A stretch of 64,000 nt of DNA from Coix lacryma-jobi var. lacryma-jobi (GCA_009763385.1 CM019823.1:86129104-86193103), one strand, 5' to 3'; positions 31,798-43,730 are shown, counted from the stretch's first letter. A program made the numbers and translations. The notes: generated by a model from the letters alone, not told the origin.

Positions 31798-34700
31798 ATG
31801 AGCAGCGCGGAAGCCCGTCGTATCCTCTGCCGCGTGCGACTCTCGCTTCTTCTTCTCCTCGTTTGCTCCTCGTGGCTCCTGGTGGATGCCAGGAGGACGA
31901 CGCTGGCAGCGGCAGCGGCGCCGGGGCCGCCCATCCGGGCTGTGAACCTCGGCGGCTGGCTCCTGACGGAGGGCTGGATACTGCCATCCCTCTTCGACGG
32001 CATTCCCAACAAAGACCTACTGGTACGTTGTTGTGTATATATATCTCACCCACCTCGATGCATGATTCCAATCGTCAATATATAGTCTCATGGTCATGGC
32101 GAAGCAAGCTCAATTGAGATCCCTAGACCATGATGTTAAGTACTCGCCTACACGTATTATTGCGCGCCTTTAACTTATTGTGTAGGATGGCACCCAGCTC
32201 CAGTTCAAGTCCGTGACCCAGAATCGGTACCTCGTCGCCGACCAGGGCGGAGGCGCTGCCATCCTCGCCGACCGGGTCCAGGCGTCCGGCTGGGAGACCT
32301 TCAAGGTTATTATTACATACCTATGTTAATTAGTTGGTGATTTTATTTGTCAGAAATGAGCATGTGCCCGGCGGTGCCTTATTAACCAAACGACGTACGC
32401 ACGCATGCTGCAGCTGTGGAGGATTAACGAGACGACCTTCAACTTGCGCGTGTTCGGCAACCAGTTCGTGGGCGTCAACAGCACCGGCGGAGTCGTCGCG
32501 ACGGCCACCGCGCCGGGGCCCTCGGAGACGTTCCAGCTCGTGCGCCGGGACAGCGATAAGAGTCGGATGCGTATCAGGGCGCCCAATGGCCTCTTCTTGC
32601 AGGTAATTAAAAACTGCCACTAGTAGGTTATGATTTGACAATGGCATGTGCAAGGACACCACAATCAAGTTGCCGCGGCACGCGGACATATGGCCAGCAC
32701 ATAGTGCCATAGTGCCGCGCATATGGCTAGCTCGTACTAGCTACGTTCCGCAAAGTCGTCGCATATGCTGTACTATATATATTATACGAGTACATTAGGA
32801 TCGTGCTATGACGGCGATTTGTGCCGCCGTCTCATGGTGGTCAGAACTGGAGCCTTGGTATCAGCACACGCTTACATGAGGAGTTTGATATTATGGCCTT
32901 GTGTTAGATTGTGGGCCAAAAGTTTTTAGATGTCACATGGTATGTTCTGATACTAATTTAGTCTATTAAAAATAGACTAATAATAAAACAAATTAAATTA
33001 CATGTTCCGTCTGAAAACCGTGAGATGAATTGATTAAGACTAATTAATCTATTGTTAGCACAAGTTTAATTAACACAATATTATCAAATTATGGATTAGT
33101 TAGGCTTAAAAAATTATCTTGCAAAATTATCATAATCTGTGTAATTAGTTATTTTTTAGTCTATATTTAATACTCTATATATGTGTCCAAACATTTGATG
33201 TGATGTGTGAAAAAAAATTTAGAGTGAAAACTAAACAAGACCTATTTGTACTCCCTCATCCCAAATTATCAGTTATTCTAATTTTCTTGGAATCAAAGCA
33301 TCTTCAGTTTGATACAATTAAGTTTGGTAAAAAAATCATAAAAAGAATTACAAAGATTTATGACATTAAATAGGTATACTATAAAAAAGATAATCAATCA
33401 ACAAAGAATCTAATAATACTTATTTGTTATCATAAATGCTATTATTTCACTATATAAATTTATTCAAACTTCAGATGCTTTGATTATTCGTCTAGGAAGA
33501 TGGAATGACATAATTTGAGACGATGAGAGTAGAAAATAAATATTAGCAACATTTGTGTACCAAATAAGTTTATTATCTATACATTATGCAAACTCCTTTC
33601 GAATTACACAGTATATATAACGTGGGCACTCAAAACGCACGCACACTCACCCTTATCATAGAAACCTTGTTGTCGTTGGATACATCGTCTACCATTGAAA
33701 GCACAATGCCTTTAAATTATGAAATATTCGCTCACACTGGGAGACAAACCTAAAACATGATGTGTTACTAAGACATTTATAACCACTAGGCTGCAGACCA
33801 TTTCGCTTAACTTGTAGTACATATTATATTTTCATAAACATGATCTTAACCTAATTTTTCATTAGGCACTTTGTCCATTTCAAAATATAAGATGGCCATA
33901 TATTTCATAATCCAAACCTAATTTGTAAACAACAATTGGCATCACGTTTAATTTGGTATAAATTTTGTTTCACACAAGTTATATAGTTGTTAGATTGACA
34001 TCTATATTAGAAACACTTTCATAGGGTTATTATAACTTTGTTTTCTACAAAAGAACATAGCATATAGGTGAAATTAAGCATCAAATTCTAGTTTTGGAGA
34101 CAGTGTTAAGAAAGACCACACCCCTTATTGGATTGGAAGGCGAGTATAGTAACCTAGCTAGTGAGCACAAAAAAAAAACTCTGTTGGTCTAAGTTCCAAT
34201 TCGATTCAAACAAGTGAGCCGGTAGTGCCGTAGTGGCGCACTACCTTGTAGATAATTTATGAGGACTGGAGTCGGAACTATACTTCCGTTTGTAGATTTT
34301 GTTTTTCTCAAAACAGAATAGAAATAACAGATCTCACATGTACTACACAAGGACGCACGCACATCTGATCTTTGGGAGATCTGCCAGCGATCAAGTTGGA
34401 CCACAGAAAATTTAACTAACAATAAGCCGCACTGAATTCTCTCTTATCCGAATACATATATGTTTGTGCTCCACAATATCATACAGCTGGATTTATATAT
34501 TTGTATATGTGTGTGTTGATGTTAGGCGAAGACCATGGAATCGGTGACAGCAGACCATAACGAGGACACAGACTGGGGTGACGATGACCCATCGGTTTTT
34601 GTCGCAAATAATGTGGGCGGCCTACAAGGGGAGTACCAGATATGCAATGGCTATGGAATAACAAAGGCGACACAAGTGCTCAGAGTAAGACTTTGATATG

Positions 34701-36817
34701 CATAGTTGAATTTGAATTATGTGATGATAAATAAAGGAATAATAATATATAACCACTAGCTGACAGGAACCAGCACATACACTTGCTGACGTATTATACA
34801 TCAGCTAGCATGTGCCGGTTCCTTGTCAGCTAGAGGTTATATATAGGGTCATTTGCAAGACTGCCCTTGTTTTAAAGTCCAATTGCTTGTTTGCCCCTGT
34901 TTTTTTAATTTTGCATGTTTGCCCTTATTTTTTGTCTTCCAATTGCATAGATGCCCTAAAAACATGAAAAACAGGTGTAGTTTTGCAATAAAACAGGAGC
35001 AACCATGCAATTGGAGGACAAAAACGGAGACAAACATGCAAAGTTAAAAAACAGGAGCAAACAAACAATTGGACTTTAAAACAAGGGCAATGTAACAATT
35101 TTCCCTATATATATTGGCCCTGTTTGGCATGGCTCCACTTCACTAGTGGAGCCATTATTTTTGGCTTCAGCTTCATGAACAACTCCATTGATGAAGCCAG
35201 AGCCATTTTGATGAACTGTTTGGTAAAACGGCTTCATATATAGAGCCCCTTAAAACATGCTCTCACATACGACGAGGTGAAGCCGAGTGAAGTCACTATT
35301 TTTGGCTTCACCTATCACATATTCTGTGTGAGAGCACGATTTTAGGGGCTCCTTGCGTGAAGCCGTTTGGTTTTATCCCGTTTGGCACAAAACAGCTCCA
35401 AACGGCTTTAGGAGCCGGTGGAGAAGCCGTGCCAAACGGGGCCATTGTATGCTTGCTTGGCATGTGTGGTGTAGAGTCGTCCGATTATATTGAACCTGCC
35501 TTTAAAACTCTTATTCTCTATTATCGAAAGTTATTAGCAGTTTTGACTCGTCTTCTTGATTGATTGTTTGTTTGCTTGCTTGCTCCAGAGACACTGGAGC
35601 ACGTACATAAATAAGAGGGACTTCAGTTTCATCGCATCAAGCGGACTGAACGCCGTGAGAATCCCAGTTGGGTGGTGGATTGCCAGCGACCCCGACCCTC
35701 CACGTCCTTTCGTTGGAGGATCTCTGCACGCCTTGGACAACGCATTCCGCTGGGCAGAGTAAGTAGTACTCCGTATATACTACTGTTGTACGATGCACCT
35801 GTACTACGACGCGTCATTGCAACGATCAAGCACTCGCTCGCTCTTTAATTAATTAATTAATGTGCAAATTAATACTAAAATTGCATTCACGTACAGGAAG
35901 TACAACTTGGGCGTTATCGTGGACTTGCACGCTGCGCCGGGGTCACAGAACCCGTTTGAGCACAGCGCCACCAGAGACGGGTCGCAGGAGTGGGGCACCA
36001 CCGATGCAAACATCGCTCAAACCGTGCAAGTCATCGATTTCCTCGCGGCAAGGTACGCGAGCAGCCCGAGCCTCCTGGCGGTGGAGCTACTGAACGAGCC
36101 GCTGGCGCCCGGCGCGACTCTGCCCGGCCTGACCAAGTACTACCAGGACGGCTACGACGCCGTGCGCCGGCACACATCCACGGCGTACGTGATCATGGCA
36201 AGCAGGCTATCCGCAGACGCGACGGAGCTCCTCCCGTTCGCGGGGGGCTTCTCCGGCGCCGTTCTCGACGTGCACTACTACAACCTGTTCAGCAGCGTGT
36301 TCAACAGCCTCACCGTGGACCAGAACATCGACTTCGTCAGGAACAACCGCTCCTCCGACCTCGCCGCCGTCACCGACCAGAATGGACGTCCTCTTACGTT
36401 TGTGGGTATGCATTATATTATTATTATTGTATTATGCAATGACCTCTTTGGCAGTACGTGGCTCTTAATTTTTGTTCATCACGAACAATATACTAATATA
36501 TATACTAGTAGTTTTAAAAAGAATCAATATAATATATTAGTACGCGTATTAATTGTGTGGTTTTTTGTTTGATCTAATATTTGTATATTATATATACTCG
36601 TATGTATGTAATTTAATTACTATTTACAGGGGAGTGGGTTGCCGAGTGGGCCGTGCAAGGTGCCAATAAGACGGACTACCAGAGGTTTGCGCAAGTGCAG
36701 CAAGATGTTTACGGACAAGCTACTTTTGGATGGGCTTATTGGACGCTCAAGAATGTCAATAACCATTGGAGTATGCAGTGGATGATCCAAAATGGATACA
36801 TCTCACTCAAAACCTAG
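31798..36817 (+). CDS. GH5 beta-glucosidase / glucan 1,3-beta-glucosidase-type enzyme, 7 exons
   Basis: Exons 31798-32022, 32186-32305, 32414-32602, 34526-34684, 35589-35758, 35897-36405 and 36630-36817 all have GT/AG borders and give 519 residues without a stop. A hydrophobic signal peptide (LLLLLVCSSWLLV) suggests secretion to the wall. After AVNLGGWLLTEGWI comes an inserted beta-trefoil/fascin-like part (DGTQLQFKSVTQNRYLVAD, exons 2-3), then the GH5 barrel: GLNAVRIPVGWW, acid/base Glu near residue 355 in LLNEPLAPG, His near 414 (DVHYYN), nucleophile Glu near 459 in VGEWVAEW. The C-terminus NGYISLKT is family-typical. Closest known type is the rice GH5 enzyme with a fascin-like domain, a retaining beta-glucosidase; the natural substrate is not deducible here. 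The only clear host gene in the window, and apparently intact. Confidence 0.93.
32870..33242. mobile_element. MITE remnant in GH5 intron 3 (hAT/PIF-like, 'actaaacaagacc' type)
   Basis: Internal TTAGTCTATT, AATTAATCTATTGTTAGC and TAATTAGTTATTTTTTAGTC blocks and the AACTAAACAAG right end match a very common grass MITE. A reverse-oriented relative lies at about 37925-38393. The left end is diverged. Confidence 0.6.
33249..33531. mobile_element. Stowaway-like MITE in GH5 intron 3
   Basis: TACTCCCTCATCCCAAATTA at the left and, inverted, TAATTTGAGACGATGAGAGTA at the right; 283 bp with TA borders. Confidence 0.8.
34747..34844. mobile_element. Short hairpin MITE in GH5 intron 4
   Basis: Arms ATAACCACTAGCTGACAGG and CCTTGTCAGCTAGAGGTTAT face each other over about 98 bp with only a small loop. 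Immediately abuts the next hairpin. Confidence 0.65.
34845..35107. mobile_element. Foldback MITE in GH5 intron 4
   Basis: Arms of about 120 bp with blocks GCCCTTGTTTTAAAGTCC, TGCATGTTTGCC and TCCAATTGCAT mirrored on the right. Nearly the whole 260-bp sequence can fold on itself. Confidence 0.75.
35116..35443. mobile_element. TIR MITE in GH5 intron 4
   Basis: GGCCCTGTTTGGC at the left and GCCAAACGGGGCC at the right, 328 bp, with ATT on both sides (3-bp duplication). Third MITE in a row in this 904-bp intron; little unique intron sequence remains. Confidence 0.8.
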
Positions 36818-36926
36818 TGGAAGAGGTACACGAACAATCAATGGGTCCATTAATTAATTAAGTAACCGCCTTGGTTGCTGGATGTACAGATATGTATCGG
36901 CGAGAGAGCAACTTCTCCATGTCTCA

Positions 36927-36932
36927 AATAAA
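36927..36932 (+). terminator. Candidate poly(A) signal of GH5 gene
   Basis: AATAAA 110 bp downstream of the stop codon at 36815-36817; the only canonical signal close by. Confidence 0.5.
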
Positions 36933-37463
36933 TTTGTATGGTATCTATTATATTATATTAATATTAACATCTTTATACGCCATGGGATCCGCCTTCATCC
37001 AAGGCTTCTGCGCCTCCACGGCGTTTCACGGGCTAACGCGTGTCACGTGCGTCGAGTTGGCACCAAATCAAACCGTACGTCCTTCGCGTGAATGCATCGA
37101 TTTGCTACACGGTGGAATGGATGGAGTTGAGTTTGAGCACAGAGCATGCGTGGGTACGTACGTGTCAGCTCACCTCACACGCGGCGCGCAGCGCGACGCC
37201 TCTGGGCATCAGTGGCCTCCGCGTCACCCTCTAATGGCCATCGTTTTATTGGCTGCCTCGCGCTGTCGTGCTCCGGCATCTCTCCCAATCAATTCACCAG
37301 CAGTTGCCGGTGCAACCATGCAGAAGAGCCGCGAGGAGCGTGCGCGGTCCGCGGCACAAAACGCGGTTCTCTGCTCTCCGATTCACTCTACGTGTTTTCT
37401 AATTTTGAAACAAAAAGTAAACTACGCATGTGCTCTACTACCACCACATACTACCGCAACATT
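36933..37463. other. Intergenic sequence downstream of GH5 gene
   Basis: Moderately GC-rich with overlapping ORFs on several frames and no recognised domain. I see no gene here; the 205-codon ORF at 36871-37488 runs through the GH5 3' UTR and into a MITE. Confidence 0.5.
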
Positions 37464-37804
37464 GGCCCTGTTTGGATCCGAGGGCTAGAGCTAGTTTGAG
37501 TTATTTGGAGCTCAACTAACTCTAAAGTATCCAACCATGAGGGCTAGTTTGAGCTAGTTGCATCTAACCCATCCAAAAAAAACTATCCCCGTCAAGAGGT
37601 GATTATTTGGGCTAGTTCTAATTGGGACCACTAGAAAAGTGATTTCTCTCTCTACCTTCATCCTACCAAATGATTGAAAAAGTACATTTATTGTCAATCT
37701 AACCCTTTCATCCAAACACCACAAGAGCTAGAGTTAGTTTAGGGTTAGTTTAGAGTTAGAAAATAGCTCTAGCTCTAGCTGAGTTAGAGGATCCAAACAG
37801 GGCC
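37464..37804. mobile_element. TIR MITE with 16-bp perfect inverted ends
   Basis: GGCCCTGTTTGGATCC at both ends in inverted orientation, 341 bp; inner GCTAGAGCTAG blocks are also inverted. No clean target duplication seen. Confidence 0.8.
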
Positions 37805-37924
37805 ATACATGGACGCGTGGCTGCTCCAGACCTGACCTCAGTGTCTCTGCATGGAATGCCTCCGTGTCCAAGGTTTTTTTTTTCTTTTCCTATTCGAACT
37901 GGCGCAGCCGGGAGTCATCAAACC

Positions 37925-38393
37925 TCCCTATTCACATCTAACAAACTTTTCACTTATCACATCGAATATTTGGACATATACATAGAGTACTAAATATAGA
38001 CCTAAAAATAACTAATTACACAAATTGTGATAACTTTACGAGATAATTTGGCTACGTTTGCTTGAGCAAGAAGTCGTTTTGACTGATTCGTACGACTGAT
38101 TTTTTTTTATGAGAGAAAAATACTATTTTACGGCTGATTTGTACGAATTATAGACAGTAAAGTAGTTCAAGTGAACAGAGCCAAAGTCTAATTAGTCCCT
38201 AATTTAATAGTGTTGTGCTATAATAAATATGTGCTGATGACAGATTAATTAGTCTTACTAAATTTATTTAACGGTTTCCTAACGGAATATATAATTTGTT
38301 ATTTTATTAATCTATGTTTAATAGGCTATATTAGTATCGTAATATCTAATATGACGTCTAAAAACTTTTCAGTGACCATCTAAACACTCCCTC
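37925..38393. mobile_element. Grass MITE, interrupted by a smaller MITE
   Basis: Reverse-oriented relative of the intron 3 MITE (AATAACTAATTACACA, TTAATAGACTA-like blocks). A second MITE occupies 38050-38182. Outer ends approximate. Confidence 0.6.
38050..38182. mobile_element. Nested small hAT-like MITE
   Basis: 133 bp with ends GGCTACGTTTGCTTGAGC and, in complement, GGCTCTGTTCACTTGAAC. It splits the surrounding MITE between its TAATTTGG and AGTCTAATTAG blocks. Confidence 0.65.
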
Positions 38394-39060
38394 GGTGTCG
38401 CCATTCCTAGGCGATGGCTAGCCTCGCACATGCCATCGCTGTTGTGGTGTCTGTCTCTGTCGTCCCTGTCGCCACGGTGGGGCCTGCCTTCGCCATCTTC
38501 GCTGTAGCGGAGTGCCTCTGTTGTATCCACCGCCTGCTCCTTCCGCTCTGTCACTCGCCTTCGTTTTGACGCTGCTATCCATGGTGCATTCTTTTTCACC
38601 GATCTTGCTCTGTCACTCGAATCCGATTCAAGGCCGCTGGCATCCACAGTGTTTTTATCACCACGAATCCACCGCTCAACTCGCGCATTAATTCTGTGTC
38701 CTTTCAGCTATGATCGCCCGTTTACGAGAAACCGGCTGTATATATCTACTTGCTATAAATTATCAACATAAATAAATACACTATCGTAAAAAGAAATCAC
38801 AAACCTAAAACACCAAAATACCAATCATGACCGAGACCAAAAGAAAAGAAACAAACAATAATTTAAATCCAAATATCACCGTCATCAATAAACCCATACA
38901 GAACACCCGTACGGACGGCGCGCGAGCGAAGCGCGCTTCCCGACCTAGTATTAGTAATAAGGACATGTCTCGACCCATTAGCACTAAAATTAGCAGAAGC
39001 TTGTTTGCATCCACGGCTAATAGATGGCTGGATAGTAAGTTAAAGGTGTGTATAAACTAT
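38394..39060. other. Intergenic sequence
   Basis: A GC-rich block at 38394-38650 has open reading on the minus strand (about 93 codons, Arg/Asp/Ser-rich) but no recognised domain. Around 38915-38945 there is a short GC-rich inverted motif GCGCGCGAGCGAAGCGCGC. No gene supported. Confidence 0.5.
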
Positions 39061-39290
39061 TACTCCCTCTGTCCACGAAAGAATCAATCTTTGACCAAAT
39101 TTGTAGAAAAAACTATCAACATTGATGGTACCAAATTCACATTATTGGATATATCTTCGAATATATTTTCATAATGTGTCTATTTTATATTATAGATGTT
39201 ATTACTTTTTTTTATAAAGTTAGTCAAAGTTAAAAAAAGTTTGACTGACACGGATTCTAGGAATTGATTCTTTCATGCACAGAGGGAGTA
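39061..39290. mobile_element. Stowaway-like MITE
   Basis: TACTCCCTCTGTCCACGAAA...AGAGGGAGTA, 230 bp, with inverted GATTGA/TTTGACC blocks inside and TA borders. Confidence 0.85.
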
Positions 39291-39500
39291 CTATCTCTAA
39301 ACTTGCTAATTGGACTATAGTTAGCGTCCCTTCGGTTAATAATTAAGATCTATTTTAATCCACTAGTGCTAATTTTAACTACTAATGTTTAGTGTTAGTG
39401 GACCTAAACAAGCCCTAAGCAAAAGTGGTAATCCTCTGTAACAAAATTATTTATTAGTCATAAAATAGTCATAAAATGCTACTGCATGCGTGCTAACATA

Positions 39501-39647
39501 TACTCTCTCCGCCCTAAAAAGATGTTTTAGCTATCAATCTGAACAAGCGCTTGTCCAAATTCATAGCTAAAAGGATATCTTTTTTTTGGGACAGAGGGAG
39601 TACAGATTTATAGCTAAAATGACATCTTTTTGGGACGGAGGGAATAC
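39501..39647. mobile_element. Stowaway-like MITE with duplicated right end
   Basis: Left end TACTCTCTCCGCCC. One right end GGGACAGAGGGAGTA at 39588-39602 is followed by a second copy of TAGCTAAAATGACATC and GGGACGGAGGGAATA to 39647. Confidence 0.65.
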
Positions 39648-39869
39648 TATATAATGTTTTGAACATTAAACTATGGCCCATTCACAAATGTTAGAATCTG
39701 ACACCTGTAGTTACACAGTCGGTAAGGAAAATGGATCCTCAGCTCATTTGACTTTGGATTTTGGTGTTTGATGATCAACGTAACCAAATTGGACTAAGGG
39801 TTTATTTCCGTGTTTGTTTTATAGATCAATTGGGTGCAAAAGTGACTTGGACGATGGAGACATGGTGAT

Positions 39870-40367
39870 TATACCTGGGCAACGGGCCGGCACGGCACGA
39901 CACGGCACGGTGCCGACCGGGCCAAGGAGGCATGCCGTGCCCTACGGGCCGTGCCTCACCGGCCTGCGGGCCTGGCCTCCGGCCCAGGCACGGGCCCGAT
40001 CATAGGACGGGCTGGCCCGAAGGCCCGCCGGGCCTGCTAGTGAAAATAGGATATATATGTGTATATATGTATTTTCATATTTATAAATATGTATTTATAT
40101 ATGTTTATATTTACTTATATATATATATTTATATATAGTTATATATATTTATGTTTATTTTTATATATTTTTATATGTATATTTATATTTATATATATTT
40201 ATGTGTATATATCGGGCCGTGCCGGGCCGGCCCGCCGTGCCGAGGGTCTGGCCCAGGCACGGCCCTAGGAACGGGTCGGGACGGCCCGGGCCCACTGGCC
40301 ACCGGGCCGGGCCAAAATAGCGGGCTTCGGGCCGGGCTCACGGGCTAGGTCCTCATGCCCAGGTATA
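39870..40367. mobile_element. Non-autonomous hAT element
   Basis: Perfect 12-bp ends TATACCTGGGCA / TGCCCAGGTATA and a perfect 8-bp duplication ATGGTGAT (39862-39869, 40368-40375). 498 bp: GC-rich arms of CGGGCC/GGCACGG repeats flank an almost pure A/T core (about 40050-40210). No transposase. Confidence 0.92.
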
Positions 40368-40622
40368 ATGGTGATCCAATGATCAACAACTCAAGCAAGA
40401 CATTAGAAGCTCAATAGAAGACTCACTAGATCAAGCAAAGTCGAAGGCACAAGAATGGAGCCAAGACGGCGCAAGAGATAACAAAGATTCGAGCAAAAAG
40501 ACCCCATCAGACGTTGCATCTGGCGATGACCATTCAAGCATTGGACGTCTCAGTTGGTAAACCCTAGCTTGGTTTGCGTCAGCAGAAGCATCAGACGTTG
40601 AGACCGAGAACATCGGACGTGA

Positions 40623-41475
40623 CACTAGTAGAATGATGATTTTTCCTAGCGCCTCAATTTTTTTACTGGCGGTTTGAGTTACCACGCGCCTGTAGAAATG
40701 AACCGGTGGACCTGAAGTCTAGAACCGCTTGTAGAAATCCATTTCTACAGGCGGTTCGTTAAGACAACCGCCAGTAGAAATAGATGCGTTTTTTAAAATT
40801 TGATTTTTTCAAACTATCTCAGATGAGAAAACACCCAAAATAAAAGTTGTTCGTCTCAAAAAGTTATGAAACTTTGTAAATTACAACTTTTTAATTTGAA
40901 GTCATCTTGTCATCGAAAAATATGTTTGAATGGTCTCAAATTTGAAATTTAAATTTTGTAAACGACCTCGGATGGAGAAATGATCAATACAAAAGTTGTT
41001 CGTCTCAAAAAGTTATGAAACTTTGTAGTTGATAATTTTTTGATTTGAAATCGTTTAGAACCTCAAACAAGCAAATTACACTCGGGTTTGTATAATACGT
41101 GGGGAACCGAAGGGGTATTTGAACACATGTGAGTGTGTGGTGTAGTGGTAGGGGGGGCTTCGCGCGAGGCCGAGGTCGTGAGTTCGAATCCCACCGGCCG
41201 CGTTAGCCGCGTATTTTGCGCGAAAAATGCCGCGACTTGCGACTTCGACGGACACGGGCGGGCGTTGGCTGGGGGCTCTTCTCCCTAATTAAAATATTTT
41301 TTCCTATTTATTTACGGGGTTTTCAGAATTTTTTTCACAGACGGTCCGCAGGCGGTTCATAAGCAACCGCCTGTGCTGTGGTCCTATTTCTACTGGCCCC
41401 CAGCACATGCGGTTGATAAAAACGCCTGTACAGATCGACCTACAACCGACTGTATAGTATCGTTCTATACCAGTG
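40623..41475. mobile_element. Non-autonomous CACTA element carrying a tRNA-like sequence
   Basis: 853 bp. Ends CACTAGTAGAATGAT and, in complement, CACTGGTATAGAACGAT, with 3-bp duplication TGA (40620-40622, 41476-41478). Subterminal motifs are CGCC(T/A)GTAGAAAT and GGCGGTT. The interior has the AAAGTTGT(T/A)CGTCTC repeats (40800-41060) then a tRNA-like sequence. No ORF. Confidence 0.88.
41131..41203 (+). ncRNA. tRNA-like sequence with Pol III A and B boxes
   Basis: A box TGGTGTAGTGGTA at 41138 and B box GAGTTCGAATCCC at 41180, 42 bp apart as in tRNA genes. The T arm GTGAG-TTCGAAT-CCCAC pairs with one mismatch. The acceptor stem does not close convincingly, so it is a tRNA-derived or tRNA-like module, not a functional tRNA gene. 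It lies inside a bounded CACTA element. Whether it is transcribed is unknown. Confidence 0.65.
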
Positions 41476-42076
41476 TGATGATGACACTATGCAGTCGTGC
41501 GCAATACGCATTGAGCGTGTCAAATGCCGATTGGGTGCTAGATATCAGGTGTGTCTGATGGCTATGCAAAAAAGTTCCAGAAAAGCTATAAATTCATCGG
41601 AAGCGTTGTGATGTGATGGTGTGTCTGATGGTGTGGCATCGCATCCACCCAGAGTCTGATGTGATAGTGTTAGTCAACCACAACTAGCTATTGTGAGACA
41701 CCGGACGTCGTCTGATGGTCCCGATCAACGTGCCCGATGTTAAACAGTGAAGCCCACTCTTTTGCCCAATGACTCTATTTGCTTGGGGCTCTATATATAC
41801 CCCCATCACAGGCCAAGATGAGTATGGTTGGAGCTCTAGGAAGCATACCAAAGGTTGGGACTCGTATATAATTGCTCTAGCCACCAAAGTGCTCAGTGAA
41901 ATATTAGGTGATTAGTATAGGTGTTGTGCGAAGTGCATAGGCTAGTTAGACCACCGCTCTACGCTTGGTCTAGGTGTTATATCTGGTGTTTAGTGAGGTT
42001 TGCATACCTTTTACTTCTTGGTGCTTGTGCACACCGTTGTTGTACATCGGAGCAACTTGTAGTCTTGTGAGACCAC

Positions 42077-43702
42077 TATTGATGGTCCTTACAGTCAACA
42101 TTATACCATCAACTAATGCATAGAATGATATTAAATGAACCATAAAGCATAGTTGTAGAGTTTAATTCTAACAAGTTCGACGAGTTGTGTTGTTCTCACT
42201 TGTTTTGTAGAGTTATCAATATTTCACCATATAAAACTATCTCAAGTGATGAAACAGAGCACACCATTGAGAAGAGCTCATCGAGACGATCGAAGCAGAC
42301 ATATGGTTTGCTATATTTGGAGTCCTGACGAGAGAGTCCTTGTTGGATACGATATGGAAGCTTCTAGAACAATCTGGAGTGATCACCAAGCAACATAATT
42401 CAGGGACTAAACTGACAGATCCAACAGCTATGGTGAATTGCTATCTTCCAAGGAGTTTTCCAGCGGATGGAAAGAGGTAGAGTCCTACTCCAACATGATG
42501 GATCGCACAAACGGACGGAAAGTCGCATTAGGGCAACAAGGAAGGTTCAAGAAGACGTCACGACGAAGCAAGCACCTGGACCATGACAGGTGGGGCCAGC
42601 CGGCCCCACCCCCAGGGCAGCCTGCCTCGGCCAAGATCCACTTTGACCCATCTTTCTCCAACGTGACCTAATCGACCTCTACGACGCATCTCAACCATTG
42701 TTTCAAGTCGGTTTGATCGAAGGGCTGCGGTTCATCCCACCGGACTATATAAACAACCCCAGACCCCCTCCCTGGGGCATCCATCATCTATCTTCATCAT
42801 AGTCATACCCAAGAGCAATAGCTAGGGTTTCTAGATTGAGAGGTGTCCCTCGAATGGAGAACCTCTCTCTAGAATTAGTTTAGATCTAGTCTTCTAGATA
42901 GTAGAGAGACGGAGAGCGAGGGAGGAGTTTGGAGGAGATGCCGGCCTGTCGGTGCATCTTCCTCCGGTTGTACATCGGCGGGATCAAGCTTCGTTCGAGC
43001 TTGCTCCTGAGATGCTTCGGGTGATCAACTTCTGATTAGTGTAAGTTTCTTGTTTATATCATTCTTCTGGTCACGAGTTTCTTTTGAGTATTTTAATCTA
43101 ATGCATTAGGTTAGAATACAATTCATAGTCTAAGTGTGGTGCTTAGGCTCGAGTTACTCGTAGATGTACCCTATAGGCCGGGCGTATTTAGGTGGTAGCT
43201 CGCGGGTGTGACTCTTATAGACCTGTTGAATCCTTTGTAGTCCAGTTCCCCGTTTATAGGACTAGCAGGACCGTAGTTACCTAGTTGAGGTTGTACTCTG
43301 GATGCAACCCTTCTATCGTAATGTCCCCAGTTGAATCGTATAAAACATAGTCTCTTGCCTATATCAGAACTAGACGAATCCCAAGTTATCCTCTCTATAC
43401 TCCTGCTATCAACCTCATACTAGATTGCTATCCCCCTACACTTTAATCTTGTTTTTACTTTATCTTGTTGCTACTTTAGTTTCTACTACCCTTCATTTAT
43501 CTTATCCGGTTAAGTTAGAACGTAGTTGATCTCACACGTTTCCCTATGGATACGATATTAAAACCTCCGGGTGAAAGCTACAACGGTATCCGTGCGCTTG
43601 CGGATCTTTTTCTGTGTGCTCATATATACCAACCAACCACTTCTATGTGTTGCCGCTAGTGGTGACAGCCTAGCATTAGTGTGGCGCTAAGGAGTGCCAA
43701 CA
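42077..43702 (+). repeat. 5' LTR of gypsy element
   Basis: 1,626 bp from TATTGATGG (first G mutated to A versus the 3' LTR) to GTGCCAACA. TATA box TATATAAA at 42746. A GTGGGGCCAGCCGGCCCCAC palindrome lies upstream. Confidence 0.9.
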
Positions 43703-43709
43703 AGCTTTC

Positions 43710-43730
43710 TAGCGCCGTTGCCAGGGAAAC
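43710..43730 (+). promoter_or_regulatory. PBS (tRNA-Asp type)
   Basis: TAGCGCCGTTGCCAGGGAAA shortly after the LTR resembles the TGGCGCCGTTGCCGGGGA PBS used by plant Athila/Tat-lineage elements, with two mismatches. Confidence 0.75.

Noticed and set aside
36871..37499. 205- and 117-codon ORFs downstream of the GH5 gene
   Set aside because: They span the GH5 3' UTR and run into a MITE, with no recognised domain, no TATA context and no splice logic.
39932..40268. Tyr/Ile-rich ORFs around 40.1 kb
   Set aside because: They derive from the (A/T)-only core of the hAT element.
41131..41203. Functional tRNA gene
   Set aside because: A and B boxes are good but the acceptor stem and anticodon arm do not form a proper cloverleaf; it lies inside a transposon, so it is called tRNA-like only.
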